NCBI RefSeq assembly: GCF_021129215.1
Contig: NZ_JAJOLP010000001.1
Location: 682,001-746,000, forward strand
Source: Agromyces sp. S2-1-8
GTDB taxonomy: Bacteria > Actinomycetota > Actinomycetes > Actinomycetales > Microbacteriaceae
Direction: 5' to 3'
DNA length: 64,000 nt
Shown here: positions 1 through 12,960 of the stretch, one piece after another
Layout of the letters: every line of letters begins with the position of its first letter
How positions within the stretch are numbered: position 1 is the stretch's first letter
Notes under the pieces: model-generated
Databases searched by the model: none
What the model was told of the DNA's origin: nothing
What the model saw: only the letters and a program-made list of their open reading frames with translations
Translations under genes and position numbers: made by a program

Positions 1-2270
<2,270 letters not shown>

Positions 2271-2271
2271 A

Positions 2272-4374
<2,103 letters not shown>

Positions 4375-4413
4375 TCAGGGGATAACTCAGGTCGAGCGAC
4401 CGTTTTCGCCTCT

Positions 4414-4902
4414 TCAGCCGTAGGTATCGCGAGGACCGCGCCCTGGAACCGATCTGGGACCCCTTTTCCAGGTGGGGGCGTCGGGTCCTTGAAAGCGGAT
4501 GGTCTCGACCCCCGCGCCGGGGAACCTCGAGACGATCTCGGTGACGAGTTGCGTGCGCATCAGTCGGAGCTGCGTCGCCCACGCGGTCGACTCGCATTTG
4601 ACCTGCAGCACGCCGCCCTCGATCGCGATCGCCTCGGAATGCCGCGCGGTCTCGTCGCCGACGATCTCCGCCCACGACGCGAGCACGTCGTGCTGCGAGA
4701 GCGGGCCCGTCCAGCCGAGCTGCGAACTCAGTCCGTCGAGAGTCGCGGCGAGCGGCTTCGGGTCGCGACCGGGGGTGAACGGCTGGCTGCCGGACTCGTC
4801 GCGGGTGCGGACTCGAGCGCGGCCGGGTCGCACACGCGGTTCACCGCCGAAGATCTCGCGGAAGTGCCGGTACACGCGGGCGGCCTCGGAGACGTCAGTC
4901 AT
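4414..4902 (-). CDS. DUF721 protein, DciA-like helicase-loader candidate
   Basis: A 162-residue protein starting MTDVSEAARVYRHFREIFGG. A variable basic linker leads to the DUF721 core (LGWTGPLSQHDVLASWAEIV, then VLQVKCESTAWATQLRLM). DUF721 members at this position in actinobacteria are related to DciA, which in many bacteria without DnaC helps place the replicative helicase DnaB. That function is inferred by family here. The ATG at 4902 overlaps the 3' end of recF by 8 bp and is preceded by a strong AGGAGGGGG, so translation is probably coupled to recF. A longer in-frame start at 4968 would lie deep in recF and is not favoured. Confidence 0.85.
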   Translation of the reverse strand: MTDVSEAARVYRHFREIFGGEPRVRPGRARVRTRDESGSQPFTPGRDPKPLAATLDGLSSQLGWTGPLSQHDVLASWAEIVGDETARHSEAIAIEGGVLQVKCESTAWATQLRLMRTQLVTEIVSRFPGAGVETIRFQGPDAPTWKRGPRSVPGRGPRDTYG

Positions 4903-6202
4903 CGGCGGCCCCCTCCTCGTGTTCGGCGACGGACACCGAGGCGTCGTCGGACTCGCCGCCGCGCTCACCCTGCTGCCCGAGCGTCGCCTCGCCGTCGACG
5001 ATGCGCCCGGCCTCGATGTGCACGATACGCGCCGTGAGCGGCGTCGGCACGTCTTCGAGCACGGCAGCGGTCACGAGCACCTGCTCGAATCCGCCGATCG
5101 CCTCGGCCAGGCGCTCGCGCCGGAGGCGGTCGAGCTCGGCGAAGACGTCGTCGAGCACGAGCACGGGATCGCCGGTCGACGAGTCGCGACGAAGCAGCTC
5201 GGCCGAGGCGAGCCGGATCGCGAGCGCGAACGACCACGATTCGCCATGGCTCGCATAGCCCTTCGCCGGCAGTCCGTTGAGCAGCAGCAGCACGTCGTCG
5301 CGGTGCGGCCCGACGAGCGTGACGCCGCGCTCGAGCTCCTTGCCGCGGAGCGCACGCAGCGCGGCGGCGAACCGGTCAGCGGTGGACCCCGCTGGTCGAG
5401 TGGCGCCCGACCGGTCTCGATACGCGTCGTCGCTGTGCTCCGCCGCGACGACACCACCGGCTCCCCGATCGGGACCGGCCGCCCCGTCGACGTCGACGTC
5501 GGCCCCGTCGACCGACAGCACCGGGCGCAGTTCCGGCCGGTGGTCGGCGTCGACGATCGACCGGTACGCCGCGGCGACGGGGTCGCCCAACTCGGCGACG
5601 AGTGCGATGCGCTGGTCGATGATCTCGGTGCCCAGCGCGACGAGCCGTTCGTCCCAGATGTCGAGGGTCGTGAGCTTGTCGGCCGCCAGTCCGCGGGCCC
5701 GCGCGCTCTTCAGGAGCGAGTTGCGCTGCCTGAGCACCCGGTCGTAGTCGGCCATGACCCCGGAGAGGCGAGGTGAGCGCTGCACCAGCAGCTCGTCGAG
5801 CATGCGACGACGGACCCCCGGCTCACCGCGCACGATCGCGAGGTCTTCAGGAGCGAACAGCACGCTGTGCGCGTAGCGCGGCAGTTCGCGCGTCTTCACC
5901 GGCGAGCGGTTGAGCTGCGCACGGTTCGCACCCTGCCGGTTGAGTTGGAGCTCGACGAGCACGCGCCGGTCGCCGTGCGCGAGCTGAGCTCGCACGATGG
6001 CCGCGTCGGCACCCGCCCGGATCAGGGCCTGGTCGCTCGAGACCCGGTGCGAGCCGAGCGTCGCGAGATAGCCGATCGCCTCGACGAGGTTGGTCTTGCC
6101 CTGCCCGTTGCGACCCACGAGCACCGTCGCACCGGGGCCGAGTTCGAGCTCGGCGCGGGCGTAGTTGCGGTAGTCGGTCAATGAGAGGCGTGCGACGTGC
6201 AC
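4895..6202 (-). CDS. recF: DNA replication/repair protein RecF
   Basis: SMC-like ATPase that loads RecA at gaps during recombinational repair. Walker A is GRNGQGKTN near residue 30, the signature region is around HGESWSFALAIRL, and Walker B is VLVLDDVFAELD. The GTG at 6202 (VHVARLSLTDYRNY) matches the usual RecF N-terminus and sits 8 nt after AGGAG; two earlier GTGs at 6211/6208 are less well placed. An odd feature is a low-complexity insertion of about 45 residues (Asp/Gly/Ala-rich, plus positions about 5380-5515) between the coiled-coil arm and the C-terminal ATPase half, raising the length to 435 residues. It overlaps the DUF721 gene by 8 bp. Confidence 0.95.
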   Translation of the reverse strand: MHVARLSLTDYRNYARAELELGPGATVLVGRNGQGKTNLVEAIGYLATLGSHRVSSDQALIRAGADAAIVRAQLAHGDRRVLVELQLNRQGANRAQLNRSPVKTRELPRYAHSVLFAPEDLAIVRGEPGVRRRMLDELLVQRSPRLSGVMADYDRVLRQRNSLLKSARARGLAADKLTTLDIWDERLVALGTEIIDQRIALVAELGDPVAAAYRSIVDADHRPELRPVLSVDGADVDVDGAAGPDRGAGGVVAAEHSDDAYRDRSGATRPAGSTADRFAAALRALRGKELERGVTLVGPHRDDVLLLLNGLPAKGYASHGESWSFALAIRLASAELLRRDSSTGDPVLVLDDVFAELDRLRRERLAEAIGGFEQVLVTAAVLEDVPTPLTARIVHIEAGRIVDGEATLGQQGERGGESDDASVSVAEHEEGAADD

Positions 6203-6311
6203 GGGCACCACTCCTCTCGATCGACCACGACAACGCTACCCGCGGCCGCCGACACGCCGGCGCCGAGACATCCGCGCCGGTTGAAGGGCCGGTTGAAGGT
6301 GTGGCGCGCGC

Positions 6312-7466
6312 TCAGCGCAGCAGCAGGTTCGGCTGCAGCAGGTAGCGGTAGCTGTCGGAGCCGGCCTGCTCGCGCGAGGTCTGGCTCGTGATGAGCACGG
6401 GGCCCGGCTTGTTCGGGTTCTCGGTCTTCGTGAACGAGATGCGCACGTACTCGGAGTGGACGGCGCCGAGGCCGTCGAGCAGGAACTGCGGCTTCAGCGA
6501 GACGACCGTGTCGTCACCCGTGAGGATCGCGTCGATCGACTCGGAGGCCTGGGCCTGCTCCGAACCGATCGCCTCGAGGGTGAGCCCGTCGGCCGTGAAG
6601 CTGTACCGCAGCGCGGCCTCGCGCTCGAGCACGAGGGCGACGCGGCGAGTGGCCTCGATGAGGTCGGCCGTGTTCATGACGGCGTAGTTGTCGACCGTGT
6701 CGGGGAAGAGTCGGCGCACGGGCGGGAAGTTGCCCTTGATGAGCAGCGACGTGACGGTCTTCTTGTCGGCGCTGAAGGCGATGAGCTCGCGGTCGTCGCG
6801 GTTCGTGATGGCCACCGAGATGTTGCCGGAGTGGCCGAAGGTCTTGCCGACCTCCTGCAGGGTGCGCGCGGGGACGAGCGCGGTGACCGTGTCTCCGTCG
6901 CCGCCGCCGACATTGCCGCCGTCCCAGTCGATCTCGCGCACGGCGACCCGGTAGCGGTCGGTCGCGACGAGTCCGAGACTGTTCTCGCGCACCTCGAGCT
7001 GCACCCCCGTGATGACCGGGGTGACGTCGTCGCGCGACGCGGCGACGGCGACCTGCGCGACGGCGGCCGCGAACTCCTCGGCCGGGACGAGACCCGACTG
7101 CTCGCCGATCTCGGGGATCGACGGGTACTCCTCGACCGGCATCGACAGGAGCGTGAAGCTCGCCGAGCCGCAGCTCACCGAGATGCGGCTCTCTTCGGTG
7201 GCGACGCGGACGGGCGCGTTCGGCAGGCGGCCGGCGATCTCGGCGAGGAGCCGGCCGGACACCAGGACGGTGCCCGGCTCTTCGACGTCGGCCTGGATCT
7301 CGGTCTGGGAGGACACCTCGTAGTCGAAGGAGGAGAGCACGAGGCCGTCGGCGTTCGCCTGGATCAGCACGCCCGAGAGGATCGGCAGCGTGGTGCGCTG
7401 CGGCAGCAGCTTGACGGCGAAGGAAACGGCCTCACTGAAGACGTCGCGATTGACCTGGAACTTCAC
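6312..7466 (-). CDS. dnaN: DNA polymerase III sliding clamp (beta subunit)
   Basis: Ring-shaped processivity clamp for DNA polymerase III. The 384-residue product begins VKFQVNRDVFSEAVSFAVKL and shows the three repeated clamp domains; typical segments are LPILSGVLIQ, IPEIGEQSG and the C-terminal PKFLLDGL-like SLKPQFLLDGL. The GTG at 7466 follows GGGAGAACC. A longer in-frame reading to 7610 adds 48 residues of non-conserved sequence that overlap the putative origin, so it is rejected. The C-terminus (SYRYLLQPNLLLR) differs from the common YLIMPVRL ending but keeps the hydrophobic clamp edge. The gene lies between oriC and recF. Confidence 0.96.
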   Translation of the reverse strand: MKFQVNRDVFSEAVSFAVKLLPQRTTLPILSGVLIQANADGLVLSSFDYEVSSQTEIQADVEEPGTVLVSGRLLAEIAGRLPNAPVRVATEESRISVSCGSASFTLLSMPVEEYPSIPEIGEQSGLVPAEEFAAAVAQVAVAASRDDVTPVITGVQLEVRENSLGLVATDRYRVAVREIDWDGGNVGGGDGDTVTALVPARTLQEVGKTFGHSGNISVAITNRDDRELIAFSADKKTVTSLLIKGNFPPVRRLFPDTVDNYAVMNTADLIEATRRVALVLEREAALRYSFTADGLTLEAIGSEQAQASESIDAILTGDDTVVSLKPQFLLDGLGAVHSEYVRISFTKTENPNKPGPVLITSQTSREQAGSDSYRYLLQPNLLLR

Positions 7467-7624
7467 GGTTCTCCCGTCGTGGATGTCGCTTGGTGGCTCC
7501 CATGCTATCCGCAGAGCCGATCGTGATGCCGGTGAATCCGGCTCACCCGTCCGATCGAACGGCGCGGCGCGGCATCCACCACCGACCGGGTCGCCCGGCG
7601 TTCGACGCACCTCGACCTCGAGGT

Positions 7625-7900
7625 TGTGGGAATCACCCCTTTAACCACTCTCTCTTAACGGTGTTAACCGTTGTGGAAACTGTGGATGGTGTTCGGAGAC
7701 CCGCGGAACGGTGCCGATCGCAGCCCATCGCATCTGTGCACACCGTGTGGATTCGAGCGCGGATGCCTCGAGTGCGCGCAGAACGCCGAACGGTGTTCTG
7801 CACAGCCGACCGAACAGTGTCAACAGTCGTGACGCGGTTGCTCGTTAACAATCCACAGGTTCTCCACAACTGTGGGAACCGTTCGGAGATGGTCCGCAGG
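7625..7900. other. oriC: Probable chromosomal origin oriC (dnaN-dnaA intergenic)
   Basis: Gene-free interval of 460 bp between dnaA and dnaN, the normal actinobacterial oriC site. It contains several degenerate DnaA boxes (TGTGGAAAC 7672, TGTGGATGG 7681, TGTGGATT 7746, AATCCACA 7850, TTCTCCACA 7860) and a relatively AT-rich stretch with TTAACC/GTTAAC at about 7640-7670, a candidate unwinding region. None of the boxes matches TTATCCACA or TTGTCCACA perfectly. The assignment rests on position plus box clustering. A GC-skew switch would test it. Confidence 0.7.
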
Positions 7901-7926
7901 GGCGCTGCAGAAGGGTGGAAACGGAC

Positions 7927-9348
7927 TCAGCGGTAGCGCGCGGTCTGCTTGATGCGCGCGGTGAGCTCGGTCACCTGGTTGTAGATCGAGCGGCGCTCCT
8001 TCATGAGCTCCGAGATCTTCTTGTTCGCGTACATCACCGTGGTGTGGTCGCGATTGCCGAAGAGCTGGCCGATCTTCGGCAGCGAGAGGTTCGTGAGCTC
8101 GCGGCAGAGGTACATCGCGATCTGCCGGGCGGTCGCGACGGCCTGCGAACGGCTCGAGCCGTACAGGTCGTCGACGGTGAGCTTGAAGTAGTCGGCCGTC
8201 GCCGTGATGATGTCGACCGGCGCGACCACGTTGTCGCTGTCGTCGGTGATGAGGTCCTTCAGCACGGTCTGCACGAGCGGCATGTCGACGGGCGTGCGGT
8301 TGAGGCTCGCGAAGGCGGTGACGCGGATGAGCGTGCCCTCGAGCTCGCGGATGTTCGACGAGACCTTCGACGCCATGTACTCGAGGATGTCGTCGGGCAC
8401 CTGGAGGCGCTCGGACTGCGCCTTCTTGCGAAGGATCGCGATGCGCGTCTCGAGGTCGGGCGCCTGCACGTCGGTGATGAGGCCCCACTCGAAGCGGCTG
8501 CGCATGCGGTCCTCGAAGCCGGTGAGGTGCTTGGGCGGCACGTCGCTCGTGATCACGACCTGCTTGTTGTGGTCGTGCAGGGTGTTGAAGGTGTGGAAGA
8601 ACGCCTCCTGCGTCTCCGCCTTGCCCTGCAGGAACTGGATGTCGTCGATCAGCAGGATGTCGATGTTGCGGTAGCGCTGCTGGAAGAGGGAGCCGCGGTT
8701 GTTCGCGATCGAGTTGATGAAGTCGTTCGTGAACTCCTCGGAGGAGACGTACCGCACGCGGATGCCCGGATACAGGCTCATCGCGTAGTGGCCGATGGCG
8801 TGCAGGAGGTGCGTCTTGCCGAGGCCGGAGTCGCCGTAGATGAAGAGGGGGTTGTAGGCCTTCGCCGGCGCCTCCGCGACGGCGACGGCCGCGGCATGCG
8901 CGAAGCGGTTCGACTGGCCGATGACGAAGCTGTCGAACGAGTACTTCGGGTTGAGGCGGGTGTCGCGCGGCGAGACCGGGCTCGTGTTCTCGAACACCGA
9001 CTGCGGCGACGCCGGCAGCTCGACGGGGTCGGGCTCGTTCGCGTAGCCGGCCTGCTGCTCGGCAGCGGCCCTCACCTCTTCGAGCTCGGGGTTCACCACG
9101 ACGTAGAAGGAGGTGACCGGCGACGGCGCCTCGACCGCGCTCATCGCAGAGAGGAGGGAGACGCGCATCCGCTGGTTGAGCATGCTCGCGGTGAAGTCGT
9201 TCGGCACCTCGAGGTAGAACGTGCCGGCCGCGATGCCCTTCGGCTCGACCAGGTTCAGGAAACCCTGGAGCATCGGGGTGATCGCGTCGTCGTCAGACAG
9301 TCGATCGAGGATCGTCGCCCACGTCTCGGAAATGGGCTGTTCTGTCAT
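7927..9348 (-). CDS. dnaA: Chromosomal replication initiator DnaA
   Basis: Initiator ATPase that binds DnaA boxes and opens oriC. The product is 473 residues from ATG 9348 (MTEQPISETWATILDRL). Domain I is followed by a short linker, then the AAA+ domain (Walker A GDSGLGKTH near 172-180, Walker B ILLIDD near 231-236), and the C-terminal DNA-binding domain ends with the signature FGNRDHTTVMYANKKI. An in-frame TTG at 9360 is possible but less likely. It reads away from rpmH and toward oriC. The linker domain II is short compared with Streptomyces DnaA. Upstream sequence contains DnaA-box-like elements, compatible with autoregulation. Confidence 0.97.
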   Translation of the reverse strand: MTEQPISETWATILDRLSDDDAITPMLQGFLNLVEPKGIAAGTFYLEVPNDFTASMLNQRMRVSLLSAMSAVEAPSPVTSFYVVVNPELEEVRAAAEQQAGYANEPDPVELPASPQSVFENTSPVSPRDTRLNPKYSFDSFVIGQSNRFAHAAAVAVAEAPAKAYNPLFIYGDSGLGKTHLLHAIGHYAMSLYPGIRVRYVSSEEFTNDFINSIANNRGSLFQQRYRNIDILLIDDIQFLQGKAETQEAFFHTFNTLHDHNKQVVITSDVPPKHLTGFEDRMRSRFEWGLITDVQAPDLETRIAILRKKAQSERLQVPDDILEYMASKVSSNIRELEGTLIRVTAFASLNRTPVDMPLVQTVLKDLITDDSDNVVAPVDIITATADYFKLTVDDLYGSSRSQAVATARQIAMYLCRELTNLSLPKIGQLFGNRDHTTVMYANKKISELMKERRSIYNQVTELTARIKQTARYR

Positions 9349-9786
9349 CGTTCCCCGCAATCAAGTTCGGTGCTCTCGTGTGCCGCTCATCGATCCCCCA
9401 TCGACGAAGCGAGCGGCGCGAGGCGTGTGTTCACAGCGTTTTCCACTGCCTGTGGGGAGATTCGGGAACTCGCCCGGGATTCCGCGCACGAAGCTGGGGA
9501 TAACTGGTGTCAAACGCTATCCGAGGATGCCGCCCCCGACAAATGCCGATCGGAGGATCCGACATCGCGGGCGTGTTGTTCCACAGGATGCATCGAGGTT
9601 CGAGCGATACTGTGGGGTTCGAATTGCGCGCTCGTGCGCTCCCGTCGGTTTGACCGGCGGCCGTCGAGGCCGTAGTTTTAATCAGTTGACCCCAGCCCTT
9701 TCGGGCACCCAGTTTTCCCGCCGCCGCGCTGCAGCACCTGTCGCAGCCACTTCCCGGCGAGGAGATTCGACAGCCGGAGAAGAAGA
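9349..9786. promoter_or_regulatory. dnaA/rpmH divergent control region
   Basis: 438 bp without a gene between the divergent dnaA and rpmH. DnaA-box-like sequences include TGGGGATAA at 9495-9503 (one mismatch to the reverse of TTATCCACA), TTCCACA near 9580 and ACTGTGGGG near 9610. They could mediate dnaA autoregulation or form a second part of the origin. No small ORF in it looks real. Confidence 0.6.
9649..9678 (+). promoter_or_regulatory. Putative rpmH promoter
   Basis: TTGACC (9649-9654), an 18-bp spacer and TAGTTT (9673-9678) resemble a housekeeping sigma promoter reading into rpmH about 110 bp downstream. The assignment is by consensus only. Confidence 0.5.
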
Positions 9787-9924
9787 ATGAGCAAGCGTAC
9801 GTTCCAGCCGAACAACCGTCGTCGTGCCAAGAAGCACGGCTTCCGCCTTCGCATGCGCACCCGCGCGGGCCGTGCCATCCTGTCGGCGCGCCGCGCCAAG
9901 GGCCGCACCGAACTGTCCGCGTAA
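9787..9924 (+). CDS. rpmH: 50S ribosomal protein L34
   Basis: 45-residue basic ribosomal protein beginning [20 protein letters not shown], matching the invariant L34 pattern with the [11 protein letters not shown] segment and ending TELSA. A GGAG at 9776-9779 sits 7 nt before the ATG. It is the first gene of the rpmH-rnpA-yidD-yidC-jag-rsmG run and is divergent from dnaA, as in most bacteria. Confidence 0.98.
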   Translation: MSKRTFQPNNRRRAKKHGFRLRMRTRAGRAILSARRAKGRTELSA

Positions 9925-9931
9925 TTCGTCG

Positions 9932-10312
9932 GTGCTCGCCAAAGCCAATCGCATCACGAGCGCCGACGACTACCGAGTCATCGTGCGCCGGGGTGCGAAG
10001 GTCGCCGGTGCCCACACCGTGAGCTACATGCGCTCACGGGAGTCGGGCACCGACGCGCGCTTCGGCTTCATCGTCTCGAAGAAGGTGGGCGGCGCCGTGC
10101 GTCGCAATCTCGTCCGCCGCCGCTTGAAGGCGGCGTGCCACGAGGTGCTCGGCGACGGCTTCGCGGGCACCGACGTCGTGGTGCGGGCACTCCCGTCGGC
10201 GGCCGAGGCCGACTGGGCCTCGCTCCGGGCCGACGTGATCCGCGCGATCGAGAAGCGCCGCGTGCGCACGTCGGTGCCGGCGCAACAGCAACAGGGCGAG
10301 TCGCATGCGTGA
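9932..10312 (+). CDS. rnpA: Ribonuclease P protein component
   Basis: Protein cofactor of RNase P, which matures tRNA 5' ends. The GTG at 9932, 7 bp after rpmH, opens VLAKANRITSADDYRVIVRRG, and the RNP-binding motif VRRNLVRRRLKAA follows FIVSKKVGGA. It is 126 residues, normal length. Upstream in-frame sequence overlapping rpmH is a shadow of that gene. The end overlaps yidD by 8 bp, so the two are probably translationally coupled. Confidence 0.96.
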   Translation: MLAKANRITSADDYRVIVRRGAKVAGAHTVSYMRSRESGTDARFGFIVSKKVGGAVRRNLVRRRLKAACHEVLGDGFAGTDVVVRALPSAAEADWASLRADVIRAIEKRRVRTSVPAQQQQGESHA

Positions 10313-10751
10313 CTTCGCCCTTTTCGTCGTACTCATCCCCCGCAACCTCGGGGTGCTCCTCATCCGCGGCTACCGCAAGCTGATCTCGCCCCTGTACGGC
10401 GACGTCTGCCGCTACTACCCGTCGTGCTCGGCGTACGGCCTCGGTTCGGTGCAGCAGCGAGGTCTCGTCATCGGGTCGCTGCTCACCGGCTGGCGCATCC
10501 TCCGCTGCAATCCGTGGTCGCCCGGCGGCATCGACGACGTGCGCCCGGCTCGCCATGACCGGTACCGCGTGACCCGCTTCGGCTGGGTGCTCCCCGCGGG
10601 CTACGTGAAGGCGGATGCCTCGGCTCCGGCCGCTCACGTGCACGGTGCGTCGCACACCGGCCACGAGGCATCCTTCGAATTCTCGGCGCAGCGGGTGCAG
10701 CCCGCCGCAGCCGCCATGATCTCCTCCCCCAGCCCGTCCCGAAAGGACTGA
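10305..10751 (+). CDS. yidD: Membrane protein insertion efficiency factor YidD
   Basis: Small membrane-associated protein that assists YidC-dependent insertion. The family core YRKLISPLYGDVCRYYPSCS, then GWRILRCNPWSPGGIDDV, is clear, with the conserved cysteines. At 148 residues it is longer than the usual 70-110. The C-terminal extension (about 10555-10751) is Ala/His/Ser-rich and probably disordered. The start overlaps rnpA, and yidC follows 9 bp later. Confidence 0.94.
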   Translation: MRDFALFVVLIPRNLGVLLIRGYRKLISPLYGDVCRYYPSCSAYGLGSVQQRGLVIGSLLTGWRILRCNPWSPGGIDDVRPARHDRYRVTRFGWVLPAGYVKADASAPAAHVHGASHTGHEASFEFSAQRVQPAAAAMISSPSPSRKD

Positions 10752-10760
10752 CCGCCACCC

Positions 10761-11729
10761 ATGGACCAACTCATCGGCCTGATCCTCTGGCCCATCAAGT
10801 GGGCCGTCGAGCTGATCCTCGTCGCCTTCCACTCGTTCTGGGACTTCATCGGGATGGACCCGAACGCCGGCGTCACCTGGGTGCTGTCGATCGTCGGCCT
10901 CGTGCTCGTCGTGCGTGCGGCCCTCATCCCGATCTTCGTGCGTCAGATCAAGAGCCAGCGCCGCATGCTCGAGGTCGCGCCGCAGCTCAAGAAGATCCAG
11001 GACAAGTACAAGGGCAAGAAGGATCAGCTCTCGCGCGAGGCCATGTCGCGCGAGACCATGGAGCTCTACAAGAAGACGGGCACCAACCCGCTGTCGTCGT
11101 GCCTGCCGCTGCTGCTGCAGATGCCGATCTTCTTCGCACTGTTCTCGGTGCTCAACGACGCGCAGCACGACAAGGCCGGCGTCGGCCTGCTCACCCAGGA
11201 GCTCGCGAACTCGTTCGCCAACTCCGAGTTCCTCGGTGCCCCGCTCAACTCGACCTTCATCGGCGAGTGGAACCTCATGGTCGCGGGCCAGCCGTTCAGC
11301 ATCAACACGATGCTCATCGCCCTCGCGATGATCGTGCTCATGACGGCGTCGCAGTTCATCACGCAGCTGCAGATCGTGTCGAAGAACATGTCGCCCGAGA
11401 CCAAGGCGAGCCCCATGTTCCGTCAGCAGCGCATCCTGCTGTACCTTCTCCCCCTCGTGTTCGCCTTCTCGGGCGTCGCGTTCCCGCTCGGCGTCATGTT
11501 CTACTGGCTCGTCTCGAACTTCTGGACCATGGGTCAGCAGTTCGTCGTCATCCGCAACATGCCGACTCCCGGCAGCGAGGCGGCGAAGGCGCGCGAGGCC
11601 CGCCTTGCCAAGAAGGGCAAGCTCGTCGTCGAGGACAAGGACGAGGGAACGACGATCGTCGTCGAAGAGAAGAAGACTCAGCGCCAGCAGCCGATGAGCA
11701 AGTCGCGCGCCAAGAAGCAGGGGAAATAG
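10761..11729 (+). CDS. yidC: Membrane protein insertase YidC/Oxa1
   Basis: Inserts and folds inner-membrane proteins, alone or with Sec. 322 residues. The N-terminal membrane segment starts at MDQLIGLILWPIKW. The conserved Arg-containing groove segment VVRAALIPIFVRQIKSQRRM precedes a charged cytoplasmic loop, followed by the LPLLLQMPIFFALFSVL segment and two further hydrophobic helices. The tail is strongly basic (KSRAKKQGK) for ribosome contact. It lacks the large Gram-negative periplasmic domain, as expected for the Gram-positive type. jag follows after 3 bp. Confidence 0.96.
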   Translation: MDQLIGLILWPIKWAVELILVAFHSFWDFIGMDPNAGVTWVLSIVGLVLVVRAALIPIFVRQIKSQRRMLEVAPQLKKIQDKYKGKKDQLSREAMSRETMELYKKTGTNPLSSCLPLLLQMPIFFALFSVLNDAQHDKAGVGLLTQELANSFANSEFLGAPLNSTFIGEWNLMVAGQPFSINTMLIALAMIVLMTASQFITQLQIVSKNMSPETKASPMFRQQRILLYLLPLVFAFSGVAFPLGVMFYWLVSNFWTMGQQFVVIRNMPTPGSEAAKAREARLAKKGKLVVEDKDEGTTIVVEEKKTQRQQPMSKSRAKKQGK

Positions 11730-11732
11730 ACC

Positions 11733-12230
11733 ATGACCGACGTGCAGCACGAGGCCGAAGAGCGTTCGACCGCCCAGCTCGAAGAAGAGGGCGACATCGC
11801 GGCCGACTACATCGAGGAACTGCTCGACATCACCGATCTCGACGGCGACATCGACATCGACGCCCGGAACGGGCGTGCGTACGTCTCGGTGAACGCCGGT
11901 GACGGTGCCAACCTGCGCCTGCTCTCGAAGCCCGAGACCGTGAGCGCACTCCAGGAGCTCACTCGCCTGGCGGTGCAGACGAAGACCGGCTCGTTCTCAC
12001 GTCTGATCCTCGACATCGGCGGCTCGCGCGACGCGCGCCGCGACGAGCTCGCGACGCTCGTGACGCGCGCGGTCGAGCGGATCGAGGGCGGCGCGGCCGA
12101 GGCCTCGCTCCCCCCGATGTCGTCGTACGAGCGCAAGCTCGTGCACGACCTCGTCGCCGAGCAGGGTTTCCACTCGGAGTCGCGCGGCGAGGGCTCCGAG
12201 CGTCACACGGTCATCACCCGAGTCGGCTGA
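11733..12230 (+). CDS. jag: Jag/SpoIIIJ-associated RNA-binding protein (KH-R3H)
   Basis: 165-residue acidic protein. After an acidic N-terminus (AEERSTAQLEEEGDIAADYI) comes a KH-like fold (LDGDIDIDARNGRAYVSV) and a C-terminal R3H domain (MSSYERKLVHDLVAEQ, then SRGEGSERHTVI). Jag homologues (KhpB/EloR) bind RNA and influence cell elongation in Gram-positives; the exact role here is inferred. It lies 3 bp after yidC. The interval to rsmG is only 29 bp and is largely occupied by a parS site. Confidence 0.93.
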   Translation: MTDVQHEAEERSTAQLEEEGDIAADYIEELLDITDLDGDIDIDARNGRAYVSVNAGDGANLRLLSKPETVSALQELTRLAVQTKTGSFSRLILDIGGSRDARRDELATLVTRAVERIEGGAAEASLPPMSSYERKLVHDLVAEQGFHSESRGEGSERHTVITRVG

Positions 12231-12243
12231 CGCCGACGCCCGA

Positions 12244-12259
12244 CGTTTCACGTGAAACG
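12244..12259. promoter_or_regulatory. parS: parS site 1 (jag-rsmG junction)
   Basis: CGTTTCACGTGAAACG: the 14-bp ParB palindrome GTTTCACGTGAAAC is perfect (12245-12258). It ends immediately before the rsmG ATG at 12260, occupying the ribosome-binding position. Confidence 0.9.
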
Positions 12260-12895
12260 ATGACCGACGGACTCGAACCCGAACCCGCAGCCGCCTCAGG
12301 CTTGTTCGGCGAGCATCTCGAGAAGGGCCGTGCGTTCACCGCCGCCCTTGCGCGCCATGGTGAAGAGCTCGGCCTGATCGGCCCGCTCGAACTCCCCCGG
12401 TTGTGGACCCGGCACATCGTCAACAGCGCCCTGGTGGCGCCGCTGCTGCGACCCGGCCGCGTCGGTGACGTCGGCTCCGGTGCCGGGCTGCCCGGCATCG
12501 TGCTCGCGATCACACGCCCCGACGTCGAATTCGTGCTGATCGAGCCGATGGAGCGTCGGGTGGCGTGGCTCGAGCGACAGGCGAGGGAACTCGACCTCTC
12601 GAACGTGACGGTCGTGCGCGCGCGAGCCGAGGAGTCGAAGCTGTTCGAGTCGCTCGACCAGGTGACCGCGCGAGCCGTGAGCGCACTGCGCACGCTGATT
12701 CCCGTGACCGCTCCCCTGGTTCGGCCCGGCGGCGAGCTCGTGCTGATGAAGGGCGCAGGCGTCGACGGCGAGATCGGCAAGGCCGAGAAGGTCATTCGCA
12801 AGTACCGGTTGCGCGACGTCGAGGTGCTTCTGCTGGGTGAGGGCGTCGTGCCCGACTCGGAAGTCACCCGCGTGTTCCGCGCCGTAGTCGACTGA
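12260..12895 (+). CDS. rsmG: 16S rRNA m7G527 methyltransferase RsmG
   Basis: SAM-dependent methyltransferase that modifies G527 of 16S rRNA; loss confers low-level streptomycin resistance in other bacteria. The family segment LPRLWTRHIVNSALVAPLL is followed by the SAM-binding GDVGSGAGLPGIVLA, then VVRARAEE and VTARAVSALRTLIP. 211 residues, normal length. There is no recognisable Shine-Dalgarno because the 16 bp before the ATG are a parS palindrome. Translation may depend on coupling with jag or on a leaderless or weak start. Confidence 0.95.
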   Translation: MTDGLEPEPAAASGLFGEHLEKGRAFTAALARHGEELGLIGPLELPRLWTRHIVNSALVAPLLRPGRVGDVGSGAGLPGIVLAITRPDVEFVLIEPMERRVAWLERQARELDLSNVTVVRARAEESKLFESLDQVTARAVSALRTLIPVTAPLVRPGGELVLMKGAGVDGEIGKAEKVIRKYRLRDVEVLLLGEGVVPDSEVTRVFRAVVD

Positions 12896-12944
12896 TCGGG
12901 TGAATCGAGCGGTCGGCTGCACCGCCGTGCTCCGCGGACCCTGT

Positions 12945-12960
12945 CGTTTCACGTGAAACG
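12945..12960. promoter_or_regulatory. parS: parS site 2
   Basis: CGTTTCACGTGAAACG, perfect 14-bp core, 50 bp after the rsmG stop. Confidence 0.9.

Noticed and set aside
9349-9786. Main oriC between dnaA and rpmH
   Set aside because: It holds DnaA-box-like sequences, but fewer and weaker than the dnaN-dnaA interval, which is the usual actinobacterial origin. A contributory role cannot be excluded.
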